Source: Lentisphaeria bacterium
Lineage (GTDB): Bacteria; Verrucomicrobiota; Lentisphaeria; Oligosphaerales; Oligosphaeraceae
Length of the DNA: 5,190 nucleotides
Direction of reading: 5' to 3'
NCBI GenBank assembly: GCA_024405235.1
Contig: JAKSPA010000150.1
Coordinates: 1-5,190, forward strand
Notes under the pieces: generated by a model
Databases searched by the model: none
Told to the model about the DNA's origin: nothing
What the model saw: the letters and a program-made list of their open reading frames with translations, nothing else
Translations under genes and position numbers: made by a program
In this document: one piece after another, positions 1-5,190 of the stretch
Position numbering within the stretch: the stretch's first letter is position 1
Layout of the letters: each line of letters starts with the position of its first letter

Positions 1-1045
1 TGGTTTCAGGCCATTGGTTGCGTCTGTGCAGCGGGGCGAGGCGCGGCAACGGCGGCCGCTCCGCGAGATTTTCCTCCGCCATGCGAAGGGCCCTTGCGAA
101 ATTCTCGGGGGTGTTGTTCTTGCAGACGAATGGCAGGAACTGCCTGTATCGCGGATTGTTGTCCCATCCAATCGAAACATGCGGAACATACGGCAGACTG
201 CAGCCATCTTCAAGAATCTTCCACTGTTTTCTAACGTCCTTCAGGACTTCAAGATAGTCGCGATTCATGTCGGCGAAATGCACGAACTGATAGTTTGTGA
301 CGCTATCGAAGCCTAGACTGTCAAGCGATGCCTGATTCAGTCCGCCCTCCTCTGGATCGACGCCAGTGATGTCGCCCTTGACGAAACGCCATGCAACCGC
401 CTGCAGATGGACGCCCTTCAATCCGGAGGCGACGGCTTCCTGACGGAACCACGCGAAGGCATCGGCAACTGCCTGAACGCTTCCGAGGCCTTTGATTAGA
501 TTCTTGAGATCGTAGATCATGAACACAGGCTTGCCGTCAATCGTGTAGTAGTTGTCCAGATGGAAATAGTTGTCGATCACGCGATGGCAGACGATTTCGA
601 ATTCCTTGCGGTCGATGTCGGCACGCCAAATGACAGTCGCGCCGTTGTCATCGGAATTTCTTATATCCCACAGGTGGTTGGCGTTATGGTTTGCCCACAT
701 GAGATAGAATTTCATGCGATTGCGGTTGGAGGCCTTGAGGAATCCATTGTCAAGACACTGCTCCAGAAACGGCCTTCTGTCGTACCAATACCAATCATAT
801 ATGAATACATTCACGCCGTGATCGGCGGCGGCATTTATCTCCATCTCCATCACGTACGGATCGGCCTCGTTGACGTAGCCCCAGAGCGGATAGCGCGGCC
901 AATTGTGGTCGGGAGTCTTCTTCACGGCGTTCCTGACGGACTGCCATTCGCCAATGCCCTCGGGCCAGAAGATTCTGCTTCTCGGTTCATCGCCTGTGTA
1001 AGAAGGCCACACGTAGGCGGCCACGTCGATTGGCTGTGCTGACAT
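1..1045 (-). CDS. GH99-like / WbsX-type protein, C-terminus cut by window edge
   Basis: 348 residues are visible, with no stop before the left edge. The protein resembles the WbsX / glycoside-hydrolase-family-99-like group of (beta/alpha)8-barrel proteins, annotated either as endo-mannosidase-like hydrolases or as polysaccharide-cluster glycosyltransferases. Seen: an N-terminal strand DVAAYVWPSY (7-16), YPLWGY (52-57), a helix-strand unit ending in FIYDWYWYD (81-89), KFYLMWANHN (112-121), GKPVFMIYD (171-179) and an NTPENFARAL helix (311-320). No signal peptide is visible, so the visible form looks cytoplasmic. The start at 1045 is supported by AAGGA nine bases upstream and by the barrel beginning directly after it. 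Near the edge, where the family usually reads W-N-E-W-x-E, this protein has R-N-Q-W-P-E (residues 342-347). The first catalytic glutamate of GH99 is thus glutamine (Q344) and the second is kept (E347). Substrate unknown; it is the last visible gene of a run containing LPS genes, so a surface-glycan role is only inferred. Confidence 0.85.
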   Translation of the reverse strand, partial: MSAQPIDVAAYVWPSYTGDEPRSRIFWPEGIGEWQSVRNAVKKTPDHNWPRYPLWGYVNEADPYVMEMEINAAADHGVNVFIYDWYWYDRRPFLEQCLDNGFLKASNRNRMKFYLMWANHNANHLWDIRNSDDNGATVIWRADIDRKEFEIVCHRVIDNYFHLDNYYTIDGKPVFMIYDLKNLIKGLGSVQAVADAFAWFRQEAVASGLKGVHLQAVAWRFVKGDITGVDPEEGGLNQASLDSLGFDSVTNYQFVHFADMNRDYLEVLKDVRKQWKILEDGCSLPYVPHVSIGWDNNPRYRQFLPFVCKNNTPENFARALRMAEENLAERPPLPRLAPLHRRNQWPET

Positions 1046-1054
1046 TGTCGTTTT

Positions 1055-1059
1055 TCCTT
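1055..1059 (-). promoter_or_regulatory. Ribosome binding site of the GH99-like gene
   Basis: On the minus strand AAGGA lies nine bases before the ATG at 1045. It supports that start and is the clearest Shine-Dalgarno-like site in the window. The 50-base gap containing it (1046-1095) shows no terminator hairpin. Confidence 0.6.
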
Positions 1060-1095
1060 AAAGGTGAAAGAGATAGCACTAAAAAGTAGAATCGT

Positions 1096-1872
1096 CTAGA
1101 CCCAAACCGTTGGAAGCGGCCCCTCGCGTCTGCCGCAATCAAGAAAGATATCGTTCCGGTTCAGCGACGAAAGAGTCGCACGCGCGGTATCGAGCGCGAT
1201 GTCGTATTTATTGCAATCGTGGCTGATATGCGCAAGGATGACGTTTCTGGTGTTTGGCGTGATCAAGCGCGGAAGCATCTCCGAATTCTGCAGATTCGAA
1301 AGATGTCCTTTGCCATTGCAGATGCGCGTTTTGAGTTGCCATGACCGATTGGAGGAAATCAGCATATTGACATCGTAGTTGCTCTCGAGGACAAGCGTAT
1401 TGCAATCACGCAGAGGGAACTCCGAAGCCATCGTCGACCGTCCCATGTCGGTGGCGATGCCGACCTTAGTGGATTCATACGCCAGAGTATAGCCGACGGT
1501 TTCCACATCGTGTTCAACGTGGAATGGCGTTATGGAGAAACCGGACAGGCAGAAGCACTCTCCGACCGTTGGGATTGTCGGCGGCATCATTTCGGGAACG
1601 CTCTTTCGCAATGCGGCCGCAGTTCCGCAATTTGAAAAAACAGGCACGCCGAAATGCTTTACGCTGTTCTGCACGCCGCCGATATGATCGCTGTGCTCGT
1701 GCGTCAACAGAATCGCGCGCACCTGCGTTTCGTCAAGTCCCGTCTCCTTCATGCGCTTTCGCAGCATTCTAAGGCTGATTCCGCAATCCACGAGAATTAT
1801 GTTTCCGTTTGCATGAACAGCGATGCAATTTCCGTTGCTGCCGCTTGCCAATAGTGTGACACCTGTTTTCAT
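1096..1872 (-). CDS. WalJ/YycJ-type metallo-beta-lactamase-fold hydrolase
   Basis: A complete 258-residue single-domain metallo-beta-lactamase-fold protein, about the usual length for the YycJ/WalJ group. Seen: the N-terminal SGSNGNC loop (10-16), strand IILVDCG (25-31), the metal motif HEHSDH (58-63, giving H58, H60, D62, H63), H121 in HVEHD, D142 in ATDMG, the group-typical ESNYD (163-167) and GHLSN (189-193), and H215 in LAHIS. These supply a full set for two metal ions, probably zinc, so the enzyme should be active. Known of the family: cytoplasmic phosphodiesterase or nuclease-like enzymes; Gram-positive WalJ/YycJ is tied to the WalRK operon and to exonuclease activity. No walR or walK is seen here, so a nucleic-acid substrate is inferred from family only. 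The start is fixed because the conserved SGS loop begins nine residues after M1. No Shine-Dalgarno sequence precedes it; the 25-base gap to lpxB is AT-rich. Confidence 0.9.
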   Translation of the reverse strand: MKTGVTLLASGSNGNCIAVHANGNIILVDCGISLRMLRKRMKETGLDETQVRAILLTHEHSDHIGGVQNSVKHFGVPVFSNCGTAAALRKSVPEMMPPTIPTVGECFCLSGFSITPFHVEHDVETVGYTLAYESTKVGIATDMGRSTMASEFPLRDCNTLVLESNYDVNMLISSNRSWQLKTRICNGKGHLSNLQNSEMLPRLITPNTRNVILAHISHDCNKYDIALDTARATLSSLNRNDIFLDCGRREGPLPTVWV

Positions 1873-1897
1873 ATTCTATATTTTAGATTTTAAGCAA

Positions 1898-3058
1898 CTA
1901 GTTTTTCTTTTGCAGTTCTTCCTTTTCATCAAGAACGATTCTCGCGACATTGTCCGAAACATCGCCGACGGCGCCGAGACGCTGCGTGAATTCCGCCATC
2001 AGACGAACGACCTCCTCCCGTCTTTCGCCGTCTGGAAGAAGCTTTTCAAGAGCGTCGGCGAGTTTCTCACCAGTGCAATCATCTTGAAGCCGCTCTTCGA
2101 AAACCGTTTTTTTGCAGACAAGATTCGCGATGGTGATCGTGCTTATTTTGATGACCCTCTTTGCCATCCACCATGTGATCGCGCTGAGTTTATAGGCAAC
2201 GACGACGGGAAGCCCTAGTATGGCCGCCTCGACGGTAACCGTTCCGCTGGCGGCGATTGCGCATGAAGCGGTTCGCATTCTCGCGCGCGTTTCGCCGCAT
2301 GACCACTGGAATTCAGGCCAGTTTTCGCGATCCGCGCACGACGGCAGAAGCTCCTTCGCGTAGTCGAGAATCGCCTGGCGAGGCATTGCGAACTCAAAGC
2401 GCAGGTTCGGATGCGAACGATGCAGACGCACGGCCGCATCGACGAAAGACGGCATGAGTCGCTGCAGCTCCTGACGGCGCGAACCAGGCAGGAGAAGCAC
2501 AAGATCGTCCTCTCTTTCGGAGACTTTTTCACGGTATGGCTTCAGTATCTCAAGCAGCGGATGACCGACGAATTCAGCCTTCAGTTTCGTTGGAGCGTAG
2601 CATTCTGGCTCGAACGGAAAGATGCAGAGCATCCTGTCGCAGCAATCGGCCAGTTTCCAAATTCTTCCGGAACGCCATGCCCACACCTGCGGACTGACAT
2701 ACCACACGACGCGTATGCCCAATTTGTGAAGCCGCTTGGCCAATTGGAGATTGAAGCCTGGATAATCAATCAGAACGACGGTATCGGGACGTTCGGAGGC
2801 AGCTCTGGCAACCATGCGCTTCAGAAGTCCCATGAAGAAGAAAAGATGCTTCAGGGCTTCCCAAAAACCAATTATGCCGAGTTCAGTGGAATCGACAAAT
2901 GTCTCGACGCCAGCTTCGCGCATGCGCTCGCCGCCCATGCCGCGAATAATCACATCGCGGCACTGTTCGCGAAGACGCAAGGCGACCGTCGCGCCATAGC
3001 CGTCTCCGGAGGTTTCTCCAGCAACGATCCAGATTACTCTTTTGGGGGCATCGTTCAT
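1898..3058 (-). CDS. lpxB: Lipid-A-disaccharide synthase LpxB
   Basis: A complete 386-residue protein, the normal LpxB length. LpxB (glycosyltransferase family 19) joins UDP-2,3-diacylglucosamine to lipid X, releasing UDP and giving the lipid A disaccharide 1-phosphate, at the cytoplasmic face of the inner membrane. Seen in order: AGETSGDGYGA (13-23), RGMGGERM (39-46), LGIIGFWEAL (60-69, the counterpart of the SVMG..E motif), an aromatic membrane-facing patch HLFFFMGLL (71-79), IDYPGFN (97-103) with the conserved catalytic-type Asp at 98, YVSPQVWAWR (120-129), RMLCIFPFEP (142-151), FVGHPL (163-168), LLPGSR (189-194), and the nucleotide-binding ASGTVTVEAA (270-279). No key motif is missing. 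Its ATG overlaps the metX stop as ATGA, and GGAG lies seven bases upstream within metX, so translation is probably coupled. Unlike many bacteria, no lpxD, fabZ or lpxA is visible beside it. Confidence 0.96.
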   Translation of the reverse strand: MNDAPKRVIWIVAGETSGDGYGATVALRLREQCRDVIIRGMGGERMREAGVETFVDSTELGIIGFWEALKHLFFFMGLLKRMVARAASERPDTVVLIDYPGFNLQLAKRLHKLGIRVVWYVSPQVWAWRSGRIWKLADCCDRMLCIFPFEPECYAPTKLKAEFVGHPLLEILKPYREKVSEREDDLVLLLPGSRRQELQRLMPSFVDAAVRLHRSHPNLRFEFAMPRQAILDYAKELLPSCADRENWPEFQWSCGETRARMRTASCAIAASGTVTVEAAILGLPVVVAYKLSAITWWMAKRVIKISTITIANLVCKKTVFEERLQDDCTGEKLADALEKLLPDGERREEVVRLMAEFTQRLGAVGDVSDNVARIVLDEKEELQKKN

Positions 3059-4299
3059 ACGATGGCTCCGGAGCGTCGATTGATGCCAGGCGCGAGCAGA
3101 TAGGCGCGCAGAAGCCGTCCGACGGGAACCGTATCCACCAGGAAGGCGTCATGTCCGGATTCGCTCTGGATTTCCACATACGTCACTGGTTTGTTCTCGG
3201 CAAGAATTGCATTGACGAACTCGCGTGCCTCCGCCGGCGGATAAAGCCAATCGGAAGAGAATGAGACAACCATCAGTTCGGCATGCAGCCGGCGGCAGGC
3301 CTTTCGGAGATCGCCATCGCCCCACGCGCTGGCTGCGTCATAGTAGTCCATGGCACGCGTTATATAGAGATAACTATCTGCATCGAAACGCTCTACAAAG
3401 GACTTGCTCTGATGGTTAAGATAACTCTCCACGGAGAACTCCGCCTCGAAGCCCTGACGTTTGTCTTCCTGTTTGTCCAAACGCTCGCGGCCGAACTTGA
3501 AATCCATGCCCTTTCCGGAAAGGTATGTGATGTGCGCAAGCATTCGCGCGACGGCCAAACCATTGTCCGGCCCCTTCTTGTTGCTGTAATAATCGCCGTT
3601 TGCGAAATTGACATCGCGCATGATGGCGTTGCGTGCAACTGCATTGAAGCCTAGTCCCTGAGCCGAAAGTTTCGGTCCGGAAGCCATGATGATGCACTTT
3701 CCAAGCACCCTTGGATAGCGCAGCGCCCACTCCAGCGCCTGCTGACCGCCGAGCGAACCGCCGATCACGGCGTATAGTCGCGTGATACCAAGACGTTCAA
3801 GGAGCGTTTTTTCCATGACGACCCAGTCGCCTACGGTCACTTTTGGGAATCGCAGGCCATACGGTTTTCCCGTGGCGGGTTCGATGGACGCAGGGCCTGT
3901 CGTGCCATAGCAACTGCCAAGCACATTGGCGCATATCACAAAGAAGCGTTCGGTGTCGATAGGCTTGCCAGGTCCGATGACTGCATCCCACCAGCCTGGA
4001 TGCGTGAGGCGCCATTTGCGTTCCGGATGCCCCTTTGCAGCCGCATCCCATCCAGCCACGTGCGCATCGCCGGAAAGCGCATGGCAGATGAGTATGACAT
4101 TGTCCTTTCCCTCTGAAAGTTCGCCGTATGTCTCATACTCGACGTCGACTTCTGTCAGTTTTGCGCCGCACTCCAGCTTGAATGGATGCGCGGCATCCGC
4201 GATGGAAAGATGCTTTGGCATCGTCATTCCAACGGAAGACAGTGAATCTGGGGGATCGTACTTGTGGACTGTGCGCTTGATGTCGGTCTTGGCTTTCAT
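3055..4299 (-). CDS. metX: Homoserine O-acyltransferase MetX (probably acetyl)
   Basis: An alpha/beta-hydrolase-fold acyltransferase of 414 residues that activates L-homoserine, usually with acetyl-CoA, for methionine synthesis in the cytoplasm. Seen: VEYETYGEL (53-61), ICHALSGDAHVAG (71-83), WWDAVIGPGKPIDT (103-116), CANVLGSCYGTTGP (123-136), the nucleophile elbow GGSLGG (180-185, Ser182), RFDADSYLYITRAMD (304-318), SFSSDWLYPP (346-355, catalytic Asp350) and SGHDAF (381-386, His383). The Ser-Asp-His triad is complete. The acyl donor (acetyl versus succinyl) cannot be settled by eye, since MetX homologues include both. Most family members have about 370-390 residues; the excess is an N-terminal stretch (1-26) ahead of conserved sequence. 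In-frame ATGs at 4227 and 4221 would remove it, and AGGAG sits only one base before the 4299 ATG, so the start is uncertain. The gap upstream, to hldD, contains an inverted repeat; metX overlaps lpxB by four bases. Confidence 0.94.
   Translation of the reverse strand: MKAKTDIKRTVHKYDPPDSLSSVGMTMPKHLSIADAAHPFKLECGAKLTEVDVEYETYGELSEGKDNVILICHALSGDAHVAGWDAAAKGHPERKWRLTHPGWWDAVIGPGKPIDTERFFVICANVLGSCYGTTGPASIEPATGKPYGLRFPKVTVGDWVVMEKTLLERLGITRLYAVIGGSLGGQQALEWALRYPRVLGKCIIMASGPKLSAQGLGFNAVARNAIMRDVNFANGDYYSNKKGPDNGLAVARMLAHITYLSGKGMDFKFGRERLDKQEDKRQGFEAEFSVESYLNHQSKSFVERFDADSYLYITRAMDYYDAASAWGDGDLRKACRRLHAELMVVSFSSDWLYPPAEAREFVNAILAENKPVTYVEIQSESGHDAFLVDTVPVGRLLRAYLLAPGINRRSGAIV
3066..3069 (-). 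promoter_or_regulatory. Ribosome binding site of lpxB, inside the metX 3' end
   Basis: GGAG on the minus strand lies seven bases before the lpxB ATG, within the last codons of metX. It supports the start at 3058 and the reading of ATGA as a stop-start overlap. The site sits in the palindrome CTCCGGAG. Confidence 0.55.
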
Positions 4300-4300
4300 G

Positions 4301-4305
4301 CTCCT
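4301..4305 (-). promoter_or_regulatory. Possible metX ribosome binding site, unusually close to the ATG
   Basis: AGGAG on the minus strand is separated from the 4299 ATG by a single base, shorter than the usual 5-9. It therefore supports that start poorly. A weaker GGA lies six bases before the in-frame ATG at 4221, which would give a 388-residue protein of normal family length. Confidence 0.3.
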
Positions 4306-4320
4306 ATGCTGTTAGATGGT

Positions 4321-4382
4321 GATTCGCATAATGTAATTCATCATGCGGGAATGTTGCATCCGCAATTGCATTAATGCGAATC
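4321..4382 (-). repeat. Long imperfect inverted repeat in the metX upstream region
   Basis: The outer arms GATTCGCAT (4321-4329) and ATGCGAATC (4374-4382) are perfect complements over 9 bp. The pairing continues inward with AATG/CATT past a one-base bulge at 4373, one G-T-type pair, AATT/AATT, and GCGG/CCGC after a six-base bulge (4339-4344), leaving an 11-base loop (4349-4359). It lies between the hldD stop and the metX start. No T-run follows either arm, so it is not a standard intrinsic terminator. It could be an mRNA leader structure of metX, a processing or stability element, an operator, or a dispersed repeat. Seen directly; function is inference. Confidence 0.7.
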
Positions 4383-4395
4383 GGAATACAGAGAA

Positions 4396-5190
4396 TCAGT
4401 CTCCGAGATGCGCGCCGCGTTTGAGATAGGAAACGTAGTCCTTTGCCGCCTCCTCAAGCGAGAAGAAGGGCGCCGTGTATCCTGCCTCGCGGATTTTCGA
4501 GACATCCAGACATGTGTAGTACTGATAGCGCGCCTTCAGCTCTTCGGGCATCTCTATGTATTTGATGTTGACTGGCTTGTCCATTGCGGCAAACATCGCC
4601 TTGGCAAGATCGTTCCATGAGCGCGTTGCACCGTAGCCGATATTGTAGAGTCCTGTGCAGTCGGCGCCCTCGTTCATGAAGAAGATGGTCATTTTCGCCG
4701 CGTCCTTCACATAAAGGAAGTCGCGAACCTGTTCGCCGTCGCCGTATTCTGCGCGATAGCTCTTGAAAAGTCCGACCTCTCCCTTTGACGTGATCTGCTC
4801 GTAGCACCGCAAGAGCATGCTGCGCATCTTGCCTTTATGGTACTCGTTGGGGCCAAAGACGTTGGAGTATTTGACGCCGACGAAGGAGGCTTCCGAATCA
4901 GCGTTCGCCTCAAGCAAGCCGCGACGCCACAGCCACTGATCGAAAATCTGCTTCGAATAGCCGTATTTGTTGAGTGGACGCAGTTTGAGAATGGAATTTT
5001 CGTCATCCTTGAAACCGACTTCTCCATCTCCATACGTGGCTGCACTGGAGGCATAGATCATTCTCACGCCATATTTGAGGCAGTATTCCGTCAGGAGCTT
5101 GCCGCAGTCGAAATTGTTCTCAATCAGATAGGAGGCATCTGGCTCGGTAGTGTCGGAGCAGTTTCCGAGATGGAAAATCACCTTGAAGGG
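4396..5190 (-). CDS. hldD: ADP-L-glycero-D-manno-heptose 6-epimerase HldD, N-terminus missing
   Basis: 264 residues are visible; the reading frame runs off the right edge, so the true start lies outside and the GTG at 5181 is an internal valine. HldD converts ADP-D-glycero-manno-heptose to the L-glycero epimer, the donor for the LPS inner core, in the cytoplasm, using tightly bound NADP. It is an extended short-chain dehydrogenase/reductase. Seen (counting from the valine at 5181): IFHLGNCSDTTE (2-13), ENNF (21-24), YASSAATYGD (43-52), the catalytic YGYSK (73-77), KYSNVFGPNEYHKG (103-116, with the family lysine of HKG), RDFLYVKDAA, LYNIGYGATRSW and ARYQYYTCLD. All key residues past the Rossmann entry are kept. 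What is missing is roughly the first 50-70 residues with the glycine-rich nucleotide loop. The HKG lysine and the RYQ block separate it from generic UDP-glucose epimerases. It lies 96 bases upstream of metX on the same strand, and shares the LPS pathway with lpxB. Confidence 0.93.
   Translation of the reverse strand, partial: PFKVIFHLGNCSDTTEPDASYLIENNFDCGKLLTEYCLKYGVRMIYASSAATYGDGEVGFKDDENSILKLRPLNKYGYSKQIFDQWLWRRGLLEANADSEASFVGVKYSNVFGPNEYHKGKMRSMLLRCYEQITSKGEVGLFKSYRAEYGDGEQVRDFLYVKDAAKMTIFFMNEGADCTGLYNIGYGATRSWNDLAKAMFAAMDKPVNIKYIEMPEELKARYQYYTCLDVSKIREAGYTAPFFSLEEAAKDYVSYLKRGAHLGD

Noticed and set aside
1..60. A frameshift in the GH99-like gene explaining the unusual C-terminal residues
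   Set aside because: The other two minus-strand frames do not restore a W-N-E-W-like motif, and the frame used keeps N, W and the second E in register, so substitution fits better than a shift. The window edge prevents a firm test.
560..1042. Plus-strand open frame of 160 codons opposite the GH99-like gene
   Set aside because: It lies wholly antisense to a well-recognised coding frame, shows no known motif, and is best explained as a shadow frame.
1056..1064. Short palindrome CCTTAAAGG before the GH99-like gene
   Set aside because: Four-base arms are too short to be meaningful, and it overlaps the ribosome binding site, which explains part of it.
1823..2218. Plus-strand open frame with a hydrophobic start, opposite the lpxB 3' end
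   Set aside because: The hydrophobic run comes from the AT-rich gap and the complement of lysine-rich lpxB codons; no ribosome site or family motif supports it.
2411..3103. Plus-strand open frame of 230 codons opposite lpxB
   Set aside because: It is antisense to lpxB, which carries every family motif in this stretch. The translated product resembles no family I know.
3926..4315. Plus-strand open frame opposite the metX 5' half
   Set aside because: Antisense to the conserved MetX core and low in recognisable features.
4321..4382. Intrinsic terminator of hldD
   Set aside because: The hairpin is long, bulged and AT-rich in its outer stem, with no T-run after either arm on either strand.
4300..4395. 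SAM riboswitch upstream of metX
   Set aside because: Position suits one, but I could not match the conserved cores of the SAM-I or SAM-II classes. A covariance-model search would be decisive.

Overview
The window holds five genes, all on the minus strand and closely packed: three complete, one cut at each edge. In transcription order (right to left) they are an ADP-heptose epimerase (hldD, N-terminus beyond the right edge), homoserine O-acyltransferase (metX), lipid-A-disaccharide synthase (lpxB), a WalJ/YycJ-type metallo-beta-lactamase-fold hydrolase, and a glycoside-hydrolase-family-99-like / WbsX-type protein whose C-terminus lies beyond the left edge. No tRNA, rRNA, mobile element or CRISPR array was seen, and no gap between genes exceeds 100 bases.

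Organism: lpxB and hldD together imply a Gram-negative bacterium with lipid A and a heptose-containing LPS core. The GH99-like protein (an N-terminal half rich in Tyr and Trp, with YDWYWYD and MWANHN blocks) recalls proteins I associate with Lentisphaerota, Kiritimatiellota, Planctomycetota and similar bacteria. A PVC-superphylum source is therefore my best guess, but a weak one. The plus-strand open frames are antisense shadows of these genes.

Layout: hldD ends at 4396. A 96-base gap follows, containing a 62-base imperfect inverted repeat (4321-4382), then metX (4299-3055). metX and lpxB overlap by ATGA (3055-3058). lpxB ends at 1898; an AT-rich 25-base gap leads to the hydrolase (1872-1096), and a 50-base gap leads to the GH99-like gene (1045 to the edge). 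No intrinsic terminator was seen in any gap, so one polycistronic run is plausible.

Functions: hldD and lpxB both build LPS, in the inner-core heptose donor and lipid A branches. metX, a methionine-pathway enzyme, is embedded between them and coupled to lpxB, which looks like operon economy rather than a shared pathway. The GH99-like protein could act on a surface glycan, but its substrate is unknown. Its expected catalytic N-E-W-x-E motif reads N-Q-W-P-E here, the most interesting protein-level oddity. The window otherwise looks like ordinary core-genome content; I found no evidence of a wholly new system.
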